Shown: one piece after another, positions 1-10,819 of the stretch
How the letters are laid out: each line of letters starts with the position of its first letter
How positions within the stretch are numbered: position 1 is the first letter of the stretch
Source: Pelobacter seleniigenes DSM 18267
Lineage (GTDB): Bacteria; Desulfobacterota; Desulfuromonadia; Desulfuromonadales; Geopsychrobacteraceae
Assembly (NCBI RefSeq): GCF_000711225.1
Contig: NZ_JOMG01000004.1
Coordinates: 186,001-250,000 of the forward strand
Direction: 5' to 3'
DNA: 64,000 bases
Translations under genes and position numbers: made by a program
The notes under the pieces: model-generated
The model's database searches: none
What the model was told of the DNA's origin: nothing
The model's input: only the letters and a program-made list of their open reading frames with translations

Positions 1-729
1 GAGGAAGATAAGACTGCCCCCGACCCACATGAGTACGCCCCCCAATTGCTGGTCGGCGAGAGGAGAAAGTCCCCAGCTGTTTCGCAGCAAAGGCAGAATG
101 CCGAGGGTATCATCGGGATGTTGATAGCCGAGGTAGATCAGCTGCGGGGCAAAGGTGAGGATAATGCCCAGCAGGCTGTTTGCCAGTGCGCCGGTAAAAA
201 GATAGACCAGAGCATAAAACGTATTCAGTGCCCGGGACGCCGCCGGTCCGAACACCGGCCACCAGAAGATGGTGCCGGTTACCAAGAAACACAGGTGCTC
301 AAATATATGGACATGCTCGTTGCTCAGGGTCGCGGCATAGAGGATCGGCAGGTGCCAGATCCACAAGGTTGCAATCCCCAGCAGCCAAGCGACCGGCGGT
401 CGGCCGAGAATCCCCTCGATTCGGGCCGGCAAAGCTTTTTGGAGGAAGTGCCGGGTCGGATCCGCAGGAAGGCCGAGCAGCAGCAGCGGCGGAACAATCA
501 GGTCGAGCAGCAGATGCTGGATCATGTGCGCGCTGAACAGATAATCGTCGCTGAGAATGTCCAGTGGCGACATGAGCGCGACCACGGTAGCGAGCGTCCC
601 GAGCAGGAACCAGATGAATCGGCGTGGCGGATGCAGCCTGGTCAGTGCCAGATAGAGGATCCCCAGCCCCAGCGAACCGATCAGAACCGAGGGGTAAAAA
701 GACCAGGCGCTGAGGAGTCGTGCCATCAT
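1..729 (-). CDS. ctaG: Cytochrome c oxidase assembly factor, caa3_CtaG family (3' end outside window)
   Basis: Reading the minus strand from the ATG at 729 gives 243 uninterrupted codons that run off the window edge. The product is strongly hydrophobic with about six membrane segments, and it has conserved His-containing stretches such as SAHMIQHLLLDL and LCFLVTGTIFWWP, typical of the caa3_CtaG family. This inner-membrane family helps mature caa3-type oxidases, probably by assisting copper insertion. The start overlaps the stop of the upstream subunit III gene by four bases (ATGA), as at every other junction in this operon, which supports both the start and translational coupling. The C-terminus cannot be seen. 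The family call is confident; the exact assembly step is inference. Confidence 0.85.
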   Translation of the reverse strand, partial: MMARLLSAWSFYPSVLIGSLGLGILYLALTRLHPPRRFIWFLLGTLATVVALMSPLDILSDDYLFSAHMIQHLLLDLIVPPLLLLGLPADPTRHFLQKALPARIEGILGRPPVAWLLGIATLWIWHLPILYAATLSNEHVHIFEHLCFLVTGTIFWWPVFGPAASRALNTFYALVYLFTGALANSLLGIILTFAPQLIYLGYQHPDDTLGILPLLRNSWGLSPLADQQLGGVLMWVGGSLIFL

Positions 730-1280
730 AAAGCGGCCCAAAGGTAGACCACGGCAAAGATCACCACCCAGACGACATCGACGAAGTGCCAATACAGCGA
801 GATAGACTCCGTGGCGGTTGGCGCTGGTTCCGTCTCCCGGCCAAAAACGGCCAGGCACCAGAGGATGGTCAGTAACAGCAGGCCGATGAAGACATGCAGC
901 CCGTGGAACCCGGTCAGCGTGAAAAAGGTCGTCCCGAACAGGCTCCGCCCGATGGTGATGTGCTGCAGCAGCAGGTCTTTATATTCCAGCCCCTGGCCAA
1001 CCAGGAAGATCGCGCCCAGGACAATCGTGAGCAGTAACCAGAACGCGCCGCGCCGTCGGTTTTGCGGCAGGCTGCGCCCGGCCCGCCAGACACTGAAACT
1101 GCTGGCAAACAGGAAGATCGAGTAGACGGAGGTTTTGCCGATGTGCAGTTGTCCGACACCTGCAGCCCCGCCGGCGGTTCCTTTGCTGTGGAAGAAAGCG
1201 TAGGCAATCACCAGCATCAGGAAGAAAATCACCTCCGAGGCGATGAAGAGCAGCATGGCCATTTTGTTCTTGTCCATCAT
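726..1280 (-). CDS. ctaE: Cytochrome c oxidase subunit III, short form
   Basis: A 184-residue membrane protein with five predicted helices. It has the subunit III signatures SEVIFFLML near the start and TGFHGLHVFIGL in the middle, and ends WHFVDVVWVVIF. Subunit III supports the stability and proton pumping of haem-copper oxidases. The short five-helix form lacks the first two helices of the classical 260-residue protein and is usual in bacterial caa3 and quinol oxidases. The gene overlaps ctaD upstream and ctaG downstream by four bases each, so the proteins are probably made in step. No subunit IV gene is visible between subunit III and ctaG. Confidence 0.93.
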   Translation of the reverse strand: MMDKNKMAMLLFIASEVIFFLMLVIAYAFFHSKGTAGGAAGVGQLHIGKTSVYSIFLFASSFSVWRAGRSLPQNRRRGAFWLLLTIVLGAIFLVGQGLEYKDLLLQHITIGRSLFGTTFFTLTGFHGLHVFIGLLLLTILWCLAVFGRETEPAPTATESISLYWHFVDVVWVVIFAVVYLWAAL

Positions 1281-2965
1281 CGGCTTGCTCCTCCCGCTTC
1301 ATGTTCGGCTTCCAGCCGGGCTTCGGGTAAATCGGGATGCAGCTGATCCCAGAGCGGCCGGCGGTTGCGGATATAGGGAACCTTGTCAAAGTTGTGCGGC
1401 GGCGGGGGAGAGGAGGTTGCCCATTCCAGGGTCCAGCCTTCCCAGGGGTTGTCACTGGCTTGTTCCCCGCGATACAGGCTCACTATGAGGTTGGCAAAGA
1501 AGATCAGCAGGGACAGCATCAGGACTGCCGCCGAGCAGGAGGAGAGCATATTCATCGGGGCCAGGTAAGGGATGTCTGCCGGATAGGTGAAGACCCGGCG
1601 CGGCATGCCGAACAGCCCCATCAGGTGCATGACGAAGAAGGTGCCGTTAAAGCCGATGATCATCAGCCAGAAGTGCGCCCGCCCCAGCTTTTCGGAGAGG
1701 AAATGTCCGGTCATTTTCGGATACCAGTAATAGATGCCGGAAATGATTCCGAACAGCATCCCGCCCAACAGCACATAATGAAAATGGGCGACGACAAAAT
1801 AACTGTCGGTCAGCTGCCAGTCGATGGGGACCGCGGCGAAGGCAACACCGCTTAAGCCGCCGATGGTGAACTGAATCAGGAAGGCGGTCGCGAACAGCAT
1901 CGACGTGGTGAAGCGAATCGAGCCGCCCCACATGGTCGCGATCCAGTTGAAAATTTTGATGCCCGTCGGCACTGCAATCAACATGCTGGCCCCGGCAAAG
2001 ACGTAGTAGACGGGAAATCCCAGCCCGGTTGCAAACATGTGGTGAGCCCAGACAGCAAAGCTGAGAAAAGCAATGGCGACCGTTGAGCCGGCCAGAAATC
2101 CGTAGCCGTAGATCGGTTTGCGGGCAAAGACCGGGATGACTTCGGAAATGATCCCGAAGACCGGCAGGATCAGGATATAGACTTCCGGGTGCCCGAAAAA
2201 CCAGAAGTAGTGCTGCCAGAGCAAGGCTGAGCCCCCCTTGGCGCTCACAAAAAAGAGCGCGTCGAGTTGCCGGTCGGCAAAGAGCATCACCAGCGCAGTG
2301 TTCAACGCGGGCAGGGCGAAGAGGATTAAAAAGGAATTGATCGTGGTCATCCAGACGAAGAGCGGTAACCGGCGAAAATTCATACCCGGTGCCCGCAGGG
2401 TGAAGACCGTCACAATAACGTTGATGGCGGTGGCGATGGAGCCGGCCCCGGTCAGTAGCAGGGCGATGACCCAGTAGTCCTGGCCGCTGTTGAAAAGATA
2501 GGCTTTTTCATTGAGTGGGGCGTAGGCAAACCATCCGGCAAGGGGAGCGCTTCCTGACATGAAGCTGAAATAAAGGAGAAACCCGCCGAACAGAAAAATC
2601 CAGAAGCCGAAAGCGTTGAGGCGGGGGAAGGCCATGTCCCGGGCTCCGATCATCAGGGGCACAAAATAGACGGATAACCCAAGCATCAACGGCATTCCGA
2701 CCAGGAAGATCATGGTTGTGCCGTGCATAGTGAAGATCTGGCTGTAGCTGTCCGGTGACAGAAACGTATTCTCCGGCACCGCCAGCTGAATTCGGATCAG
2801 GGTTGCCTCGACCAGTCCCAGCAGCAAAAAGAGTAAGGCCCCGAGCAGGTACATGATGCCGATCTGTTTGTGGTCCACGGAACTGACCCAGCTGAGCAGC
2901 CCTCGGTATTCCGGGATTGTTCGGATGGAACGCGGGACAGCTTGTGCCTGGCTCATTTGATTCAT
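1277..2965 (-). CDS. ctaD: Cytochrome c oxidase subunit I (aa3/caa3-type)
   Basis: A 562-residue, twelve-helix haem-copper oxidase core that reduces oxygen to water and pumps protons. Visible ligands are H81 (haem a), H259 and Y263 in GHPEVY (CuB and the cross-linked tyrosine), H308-H309 in AHHMFATG (CuB), and H394 with H396 in VAHFHY (haem a3 and haem a). E261 in GHPEV and the D110/N117 region mark an A1-type enzyme with a D-channel; K337 in PTGIKIFNW marks the K-channel. All key residues are present, so the enzyme should be active. It overlaps the subunit II gene by four bases. In an otherwise anaerobe-like gene set it suggests oxygen tolerance or facultative aerobic respiration. Confidence 0.97.
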   Translation of the reverse strand: MNQMSQAQAVPRSIRTIPEYRGLLSWVSSVDHKQIGIMYLLGALLFLLLGLVEATLIRIQLAVPENTFLSPDSYSQIFTMHGTTMIFLVGMPLMLGLSVYFVPLMIGARDMAFPRLNAFGFWIFLFGGFLLYFSFMSGSAPLAGWFAYAPLNEKAYLFNSGQDYWVIALLLTGAGSIATAINVIVTVFTLRAPGMNFRRLPLFVWMTTINSFLILFALPALNTALVMLFADRQLDALFFVSAKGGSALLWQHYFWFFGHPEVYILILPVFGIISEVIPVFARKPIYGYGFLAGSTVAIAFLSFAVWAHHMFATGLGFPVYYVFAGASMLIAVPTGIKIFNWIATMWGGSIRFTTSMLFATAFLIQFTIGGLSGVAFAAVPIDWQLTDSYFVVAHFHYVLLGGMLFGIISGIYYWYPKMTGHFLSEKLGRAHFWLMIIGFNGTFFVMHLMGLFGMPRRVFTYPADIPYLAPMNMLSSCSAAVLMLSLLIFFANLIVSLYRGEQASDNPWEGWTLEWATSSPPPPHNFDKVPYIRNRRPLWDQLHPDLPEARLEAEHEAGGASR

Positions 2966-3894
2966 TGCAACTCCTCGAGATAGGCCGTCAGGGCGGTGAG
3001 TTCCGCCGGTTCAAGTTGAAGATCCGGCATATGGCAGCCGGGTTTGAATTTTTGGGGATCGGCAATCCAGGCTTCAAGATTGCCGGGGGAATTGTCAAAG
3101 ACCCCGGCTGCGAGGGTCTGGCGACTGCCGATATGCGTCAGGTCGGGGCCAATGTCTTTGTCCGCTGGTGTGCCGGCGATCCGATGGCAGCTGCTGCAGG
3201 GACGACTCATGAACACATTGTAGCCTTTGACGGCAAGCGGTTCGGTCGGTTTGGCGGGAATGGCCAGTTGTTTCTTTTGCCATTGACTGAATTCTTCCGG
3301 AGTCTGCGCAACAACCCTGATCCGCATCCAGGCATGCTCCACCCCGCAGTATTCGGCGCAGGTGCCCAGATAAAGCCCCGGTTGGTCTGCCGCGATCCAG
3401 GCAAAGTTTTTCCGGGCGGGGATTGCGTCGATTTTGCGCGCCAGTTGGGGGACCCAGAAGTCGTGAACGACATCCGCAGAGGTGACGCTGAACAGAAGAT
3501 TTTTATCGATTGGGATATGCAACTCATTGGCAGTGATGACCCCGGATTCGGGGTAGCTGAATTCCCACCACCACTGGTGCGCAACCACCTGGATGTCTGG
3601 CGGTCGGTTTAGCGGCGGCGGATCCACAGCGTGCATGGTTCTGACCGAAAGAAAGAACATGACCGTAACGATCAGCAGCGGGATCACCGTCCAGGTGATC
3701 TCAAGCTTGGTATTGCCGAAATCTTGGGTGGGAACCGGGTCGCCGGGTCGCCGCCGGAAGCGCACAGCGCTGTAAAGAACCAGGCCTGCCACAACCAGGA
3801 GGATGATAGCCGATATTATCAAGACGATCTGAAAGAGAAAATTGATATCCCGGGCTTGCAGGGAGGCGGGAATCAAAGGCGAAGGTATGTTCAT
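2962..3894 (-). CDS. ctaC: Cytochrome c oxidase subunit II with fused cytochrome c domain
   Basis: A 310-residue protein with two N-terminal membrane helices (about 20-42 and 66-85), then a periplasmic cupredoxin domain holding the CuA site (H144, C179, E181, C183, H187, M190). A C-terminal cytochrome c domain follows, with CSSCH at 233-237 and a probable axial Met in HMPDL (M289). The fusion defines a caa3-type oxidase that accepts electrons from cytochrome c through its own haem. No lipobox cysteine is seen at the N-terminus. It is the first gene of the operon. The start has an AGGG-containing ribosome site a few bases upstream (GAAAGGAAAAGGGCACAA before ATG). Confidence 0.96.
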   Translation of the reverse strand: MNIPSPLIPASLQARDINFLFQIVLIISAIILLVVAGLVLYSAVRFRRRPGDPVPTQDFGNTKLEITWTVIPLLIVTVMFFLSVRTMHAVDPPPLNRPPDIQVVAHQWWWEFSYPESGVITANELHIPIDKNLLFSVTSADVVHDFWVPQLARKIDAIPARKNFAWIAADQPGLYLGTCAEYCGVEHAWMRIRVVAQTPEEFSQWQKKQLAIPAKPTEPLAVKGYNVFMSRPCSSCHRIAGTPADKDIGPDLTHIGSRQTLAAGVFDNSPGNLEAWIADPQKFKPGCHMPDLQLEPAELTALTAYLEELQ

Positions 3895-5673
<1,779 letters not shown>

Positions 5674-5832
5674 GCCATGATCTGTGCGGAATCCGGGCAA
5701 CCAGCCTGTTGTCTTTTTGATTGAGACATGAAGAAATCCTGCTAACGGGTCGATAAGAGAAACAGGTTCCCCTACCATTGGCTGCGGATGTACCTTAATC
5801 GCAACAGGACGACCTTGAAGATTAGACTTTAA

Positions 5833-5851
5833 CGATCTGTTAATCAGATCG
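5833..5851. promoter_or_regulatory. Inverted repeat upstream of bacteriohemerythrin
   Basis: CGATCTG, five bases (TTAAT), then CAGATCG: a perfect 7-bp dyad 72 bases before the hemerythrin start. It has no T-run, so it is more likely an operator than a terminator. Which regulator would bind is unknown. Confidence 0.35.
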
Positions 5852-5922
5852 AGTTAGCCGCTATTGAAAACCGGGTTTGGGAAATTCAATCTTCTTGCAA
5901 AGGCTGGAATCGGGAGTTTTCT

Positions 5923-6339
5923 ATGACAATTATCGGCTGGAAAGAAGTTTATGAGACGGGGATTTTGGCCCTGGATAACGAGCATCGCGAACTTGTGGCC
6001 GCGGTGAATCAGCTATTTGAAGCAGTTCGGGATAAGCGCGGAGATGAAGTGTTGACTGAAACCCTGGGCAAGCTTGAAGATTACGTGCTCAAGCACTTCA
6101 AGAATGAAGAAAGGTTGTTGGAGCAATATAAATATCCCGATATCGAAAATCATCGGCAGGCTCATGCCGAATTGATGGCAGCGGTTGTGGAAATGAAAGA
6201 GCGATCCTCTGCGGAGAAGGAAACTCTGGCTAAAGATCTTCTTAAACTCCTGAGGATATGGATTTTGGATCACATTGTTGAAGTTGATAAAAAATACGGC
6301 CCCTTTTTGGAGGCCCGTGCCGGTCGGTTCGTAAAATAG
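5923..6339 (+). CDS. Bacteriohemerythrin
   Basis: A 138-residue single-domain hemerythrin that binds O2 reversibly at a non-haem di-iron centre, in the cytoplasm (no signal peptide). All seven expected iron ligands are visible: H21, H57, E61 (HxxxE), H76, H80 (HxxxH), H116 and D121 (HxxxxD). The length is close to the family norm of about 130-140 residues. Proposed roles in the family are oxygen storage, scavenging, or delivery to membrane oxidases. The next gene, 58 bases downstream, fuses the same domain to a diguanylate cyclase, so the pair may sense and buffer oxygen together. A dyad lies upstream at 5833. Confidence 0.95.
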   Translation: MTIIGWKEVYETGILALDNEHRELVAAVNQLFEAVRDKRGDEVLTETLGKLEDYVLKHFKNEERLLEQYKYPDIENHRQAHAELMAAVVEMKERSSAEKETLAKDLLKLLRIWILDHIVEVDKKYGPFLEARAGRFVK

Positions 6340-6397
6340 GAATAACAACAGCTCAGAGCTTGAGCGTCATCCCCGGATTTTCTGGAAGAGGGTTGTT

Positions 6398-7498
6398 ATG
6401 GATCTTTTTCAATGGAACGAAGCGTTCGAAATCGGATTTTCTACCATCGATGAGCAACATCACCACTTATTTGATGTCACGAATCAATTTGGAGTTCTGC
6501 TCGCAAAGGATGGTGTTATCCCTCAAGACACCGATGCTCTTTTGGAAGAGTTGCTTTCCTATACGACGTATCACTTTAGAGAGGAAGAAGAACTCATGCT
6601 GCGAGCCGGTGTTGATAGCAGACACATACAGCGGCATCAACAAAAGCACAAACAGTTCTTCCAGGATGTTTTTCTTCAGCGAAGGCAATGGTCCCCAGGC
6701 ACTCTCCTGATTGAGAAAGGCCTTTTTGAATACCTGATTAATTGGCTTATTTATCATATTCTTGGCTGCGATAGGAACATGGCTCGGCAGATTGGTATGA
6801 TAGAAAAAGGTGCTTCTGCGGCCGACGCTTATCAAGCAGAAGAACAAGGGCTGGATGTTGCGACTCAAACTCTTTTAAAAGCCCTCACTCATCTGTTCAA
6901 TCAGGTTTCGGATCGTAACAGGCAGTTAGGTGAATTTAACCAGACTCTGGAGTTGAAAGTTGAAGAAAGGACAAAAGCTTTATTCGAGGCCAACCAAAGA
7001 CTGGAAAAATTGTCAATTACGGATGCTCTTACCGGTTTAACGAATCGGCGCTTTGCAATGCAGACCTTAACCTCTCTCTGGAAGACCTCCAAGGCCATGG
7101 ATCTTGGTTGCATGCTGGTTGACGCTGATAATTTCAAGGAAATCAACGATACCTACGGGCATGATGCTGGGGATGTTGTTTTGCGGGAACTGGCAAAAAA
7201 ACTGCAGGATGCGATGCGGACTGATGATATCGTCTGCAGGCTGGGCGGTGATGAATTTTTGATCATCTGCCCGAACACGGATGCGAAAGGTTTAATACAT
7301 GTCGCCAATCAGATGCATGCGCAGGTTATCGGTCAGGATATTTCCTTTCAAGGCGGGGTTTGGCAGGGCAGTATCAGTGTTGGTCTTGCATTGAAAACTG
7401 CAGCAATGGAGACACCGGAAGATTTAATCAAAGAGGCGGATAATGGTGTTTATGCCTCTAAGAAATCCGGTAGAAACTGCATCCGTTGGATCCGTTAA
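6398..7498 (+). CDS. Hemerythrin-domain diguanylate cyclase (GGDEF)
   Basis: A 366-residue cytoplasmic protein. Residues 1-130 form a hemerythrin domain with probable iron ligands H21, H59, E63, H80, H84, H120 and D125. A helical linker with coiled-coil character follows (about 150-205), then a GGDEF domain that makes cyclic di-GMP. The active-site motif is intact (GGDEF at 283-287), and the inhibitory RxxD site is present five residues earlier (R274-D277). Oxygen or redox state at the di-iron site is therefore likely to set cyclase activity, as reported for Vibrio Bhr-DGC proteins. No EAL domain is present. The gene follows the stand-alone hemerythrin and may be cotranscribed with it. Confidence 0.94.
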   Translation: MDLFQWNEAFEIGFSTIDEQHHHLFDVTNQFGVLLAKDGVIPQDTDALLEELLSYTTYHFREEEELMLRAGVDSRHIQRHQQKHKQFFQDVFLQRRQWSPGTLLIEKGLFEYLINWLIYHILGCDRNMARQIGMIEKGASAADAYQAEEQGLDVATQTLLKALTHLFNQVSDRNRQLGEFNQTLELKVEERTKALFEANQRLEKLSITDALTGLTNRRFAMQTLTSLWKTSKAMDLGCMLVDADNFKEINDTYGHDAGDVVLRELAKKLQDAMRTDDIVCRLGGDEFLIICPNTDAKGLIHVANQMHAQVIGQDISFQGGVWQGSISVGLALKTAAMETPEDLIKEADNGVYASKKSGRNCIRWIR

Positions 7499-7779
7499 TA
7501 GTTTTCCCTCTCTGAGGGTATTTGATGTCAGGCCTCTTGCCGGGCGAGCTCTTTTTATTATAGATCTGTTCTCCCTCAAATGATTTCTGGTCATTTGTTC
7601 GCTATCAATACTGCGCAAAAATTTCGGGACCGGTTCACCTATGTGACAATATTTTCCGATAGTATCAAGAAAAAAAATTGATTATCTGCTATACGGATAG
7701 TCAGTATCTGTTTTGAACCCTGCCGATCTTTCGCAACTGCGACTGCCGGCTGATCGTAGCAACCCTAAATGAAAAGTGG

Positions 7780-9939
7780 ATGACTGCCATGACTCGACCT
7801 GCCAGAACTCAACTCCGATGGGGCATATTGCCATTTCATAAATTTCCACCCGTGACCCGGCTGCTCGGCTTGGCTTGCGCGCTGTTGCTTTTGCTGACGG
7901 CTTGCAGCGGCGGCGGGTCGGGCAACTCGGATCCGCCCGATGATGCGCCGGTCATCACCCTGCTCGGCAGCAGTGTCGAACGCCTGGCCCTGGGGGATTC
8001 TTATACCGATCCGGGCGCGACCGCCAGCGATGCGGAGGATGGTGACCTGAGCCAATGGATTGTCACCGATTCGACCCTTGATACGGCGGTGGCCGGAAGC
8101 TATCTGGTCCGCTATTCGGTGAGTGATTCGGCAGGGAATACGACCACGGCTGAACGGGTGATTTTCGTCCTTGATCTGTCTGTTGCAAATTTTGAGGTGT
8201 CATGGCTGGACGATTTCAGCCTGCCGCCTCAGGATAGCGACGGCTGGTCGATTCTGACCCCGTCGGCCGATTCGCGGCTGATCTATGTCTCCAGTTCGAG
8301 CGGAGATGACAATACGGCACAGGTCTACCTGCCCGCCGCGACCGAGATCGGCAGCGATCCTTTCAATCCTGCCGGTACGATCATGCCTTTTGCGACCATT
8401 CAGGCGGCCCAGGAACTGCTTCGGGATGGTTATCCCGATTATCTGCTCCTCAAACGAGGGGACAGCTGGACTCCCGGGCAAGGCGTGAGCCTGGGGAAAG
8501 GGCGTTCCGTCACCGAACGGATGGTGGTCGCGGCCTATGGTGACCTGTCCGCAGAGCGTCCGCTGGTGAAAAACAGCGGGGTTTACCTGAACCGAAGCGG
8601 CAATGCAGCGGTGATCGGCGTGCATTTCTACTCCGCCGATCGCAATCCCGCGGAGGCGGAGTTTGTCGGCTTTGACAGTGTTGACGCCGACAGCGGTATC
8701 AGCGCCACCCTGTACAGCAATACTGGCGGCCTGCTCATCGAGGATTGTCGGTTCGAATGGTTCAACAGCAATGTCGTGCAGTCTTATGCCTTCGACGCTG
8801 ACGACAACCTGTTGCCGGTTGCCGACATCATCATCCGCCGCAATATTTTTACCGATAACTATTCGGTGACCTCCCACTCCCAGGGGCTCTATTCCGCCTA
8901 TAGTTCGGTGCTGCTGGAAGAAAATATCTTCGATCATAACGGCTGGTATCAGCAGGGGGACGCCAGTACCAAGACCGCCGGTATGGCGACCATGTTCAAT
9001 CACAATACCTATTTTACCGAGACTCGCAACACGGTGTTTCGGAACAATATTTTCCTGCGTGCCTCGAGTATCGGCACCAAGTTCACCTCCAATACCTCAT
9101 CCGGCACCAATCAGATCAAGGCCTGGAATATCCTGGCCGATAATAATTTCTATGCCGAAGGGGAAATCGGCATCAGCCTGGGCGGCAACAGTGACCAGGA
9201 CAATGGGCCGCGCTGGGAGAATATCCTGGTGACCGATAATGTCATGACCGGGATTGGCCGAACCTTTCCCACCAACCGGACCCTGGGGTGGGGGATTGAA
9301 ATCAGCGACTGGCAGAGCGGCCTGGTGTTCGGGAATCTGCTGACCCATTGGGGGAAGGCGGGTGTCTATACCAATACCTGGGGCATCAAAAGCGGCGGCC
9401 ACACCACGGATACCCTGTTCGATGCCAATATCATCTATGACCTGGTCAGCTCCCTCGGGTTGATGACCTTTACCGATGCGGGCGCGGAACAGACCGTGAG
9501 CGGTGCCCAGGATCGGATTGTGGTGCGCAATAACGAACTCGCTGCCCTGGAAGAAACCACCGGACGGCTGATCGACTATCCGCTGGCTCTGACCGACCAG
9601 GAGTTTGCCGATAACTATTACTCTTTTGCCAAGGACCAGGCGCAATGGTTTGCCGCCGGAGGGAGCAAAGTCAGCCTGAGCGATTTTCTCAGCCTGACCG
9701 CAGATACCACCTCCACCGCCGTGTTACGGGATTATGTCGATCCGGAGCGGAGCATCGGCAGTTATCTGGCGGAGCTCGGTTACGCCAGTGGCCTGAGCGA
9801 GGCCACGGAAGTCGAGGCCCTGGTCGAACGGCTGAACCAGCAACGCAAAGGGAACTGGGACAGTCATTTGAGCGCCACGGCCATTAACGGCTATTTCCGT
9901 AGCGGATTCTGTCTCAATGGGAACAGTTTGTGCCGGTGA
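7780..9939 (+). CDS. Large lipoprotein with Ig-like (DUF5011-type) and right-handed beta-helix regions
   Basis: A 719-residue exported protein. A hydrophobic stretch ends in LLLLLTAC, a lipobox with C42 if translation starts at 7780. Residues about 51-130 look like a DUF5011 Ig-like fold (PVITLLG, YTDPGATASD, GSYLVRYSVSDSAGN). The rest (about 170-560) has repeated NNIF/RNNIF/DNNFY-type turns typical of right-handed parallel beta-helices of the pectate-lyase superfamily. No catalytic residues can be assigned, so it may bind or cleave polysaccharide. The start is uncertain: ATG 7780 gives an unusually long pre-lipobox segment, whereas GTG 7852 would give a standard 18-residue lipoprotein signal but lacks an obvious ribosome site. 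It stands alone. Confidence 0.75.
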   Translation: MTAMTRPARTQLRWGILPFHKFPPVTRLLGLACALLLLLTACSGGGSGNSDPPDDAPVITLLGSSVERLALGDSYTDPGATASDAEDGDLSQWIVTDSTLDTAVAGSYLVRYSVSDSAGNTTTAERVIFVLDLSVANFEVSWLDDFSLPPQDSDGWSILTPSADSRLIYVSSSSGDDNTAQVYLPAATEIGSDPFNPAGTIMPFATIQAAQELLRDGYPDYLLLKRGDSWTPGQGVSLGKGRSVTERMVVAAYGDLSAERPLVKNSGVYLNRSGNAAVIGVHFYSADRNPAEAEFVGFDSVDADSGISATLYSNTGGLLIEDCRFEWFNSNVVQSYAFDADDNLLPVADIIIRRNIFTDNYSVTSHSQGLYSAYSSVLLEENIFDHNGWYQQGDASTKTAGMATMFNHNTYFTETRNTVFRNNIFLRASSIGTKFTSNTSSGTNQIKAWNILADNNFYAEGEIGISLGGNSDQDNGPRWENILVTDNVMTGIGRTFPTNRTLGWGIEISDWQSGLVFGNLLTHWGKAGVYTNTWGIKSGGHTTDTLFDANIIYDLVSSLGLMTFTDAGAEQTVSGAQDRIVVRNNELAALEETTGRLIDYPLALTDQEFADNYYSFAKDQAQWFAAGGSKVSLSDFLSLTADTTSTAVLRDYVDPERSIGSYLAELGYASGLSEATEVEALVERLNQQRKGNWDSHLSATAINGYFRSGFCLNGNSLCR

Positions 9940-9954
9940 TGGTTGCTGTCGGGT

Positions 9955-10548
9955 TCAGCCCTTGGTAAACAGAACCAGCTCTCTGGAGGACAGTTTCGTC
10001 AGGCCGACCTGCTGAAATCCGTATGGTTTGATTTCCGCCGCAATGGTGGTCGGGGTCAGGCGCAAATGCAGGGGTAGGTCGGGGGTGGCCGCAGGTTTGG
10101 GGCTTTCGATGATACCCAGTCGGCCGTTTGGCCGCAGCGCCCGGTAGAGTTCCGGGAACAGCACTCCCCAGTGCTCATCCAGCCCGGGCATGTGCAATAC
10201 GCCGGAAATCAGCACCGCATCGATTGAGCTGGCTGCCAGGGGCAGCGGCGCTCCCAGGTCGGCAATCAGGCTGGCGATGTTCGGACAATCGGCGGCCTGG
10301 CTGGCCTGGCGCAGTTGTTCAATCATCCGGGCGTCATGGTCCAGCCCAATGACCCGGCCGCTGGCACCGACCCATGCGGCCGCGAGCAGGGCATATTCTC
10401 CGGGTCCGCAGCCGGCATCCAGAAAACAATTGCCGGTTTTTAATCCCAACGCGGCGAAGACCAGCTCCGGGCTTTGCACCCCGAAACTGCCGGCGCCATC
10501 TCGCCGATAGCGCGGCGGCTGCAGGTCAAAACATTCTTTCCACTGCAT
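9955..10548 (-). CDS. Class I SAM-dependent methyltransferase
   Basis: A 197-residue protein with the SAM-binding glycine motif FLDAGCGPGEYALL (motif I) and the acidic end of strand 2 in VIGLDHD. It also has a motif-IV-like region ending DAVLISGVLHM and a later stretch GRLGIIESPKP. The start at 10548 was chosen because a GAGGG ribosome site sits eight bases upstream; the longer reading from 10677 or 10596 lacks one. It lies tail-to-tail with the beta-helix lipoprotein, 15 bases apart. The acceptor (small molecule or protein) is not identifiable from the sequence. Confidence 0.85.
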   Translation of the reverse strand: MQWKECFDLQPPRYRRDGAGSFGVQSPELVFAALGLKTGNCFLDAGCGPGEYALLAAAWVGASGRVIGLDHDARMIEQLRQASQAADCPNIASLIADLGAPLPLAASSIDAVLISGVLHMPGLDEHWGVLFPELYRALRPNGRLGIIESPKPAATPDLPLHLRLTPTTIAAEIKPYGFQQVGLTKLSSRELVLFTKG

Positions 10549-10750
10549 TTTTTTAACCCTCAAGATTGGTCGTTGAACGGTCTTGTTTTCAAGCATGGAA
10601 AAGAAGATAAGCTTAATCCCGTTGGATTGCAAAAAAGAAGGATGTTCACCGTCTTTTACCCCTCTTCGGTTGATCATTTGGAGCAGGAAATTTGTCAGCT
10701 CTTTGATTCTGAAAGACCAACACCTGAAAAGGGTTCACCTTTGACCTTTG

Positions 10751-10785
10751 AAAAAAAAACGCTCCGGAAACTCCGGAGCGTTTTT
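10751..10785 (-). terminator. Intrinsic terminator of the chemotaxis receptor gene
   Basis: A perfect 9-bp stem (ACGCTCCGG / CCGGAGCGT, loop of five) is followed on the minus strand by eight T residues. It lies 35 bases past the receptor stop codon. A shorter T-run on the other side makes it possibly bidirectional. Confidence 0.9.
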
Positions 10786-10819
10786 ATGTTCAACTGCAAG
10801 GCCTGCCTGAACTTGCGGG

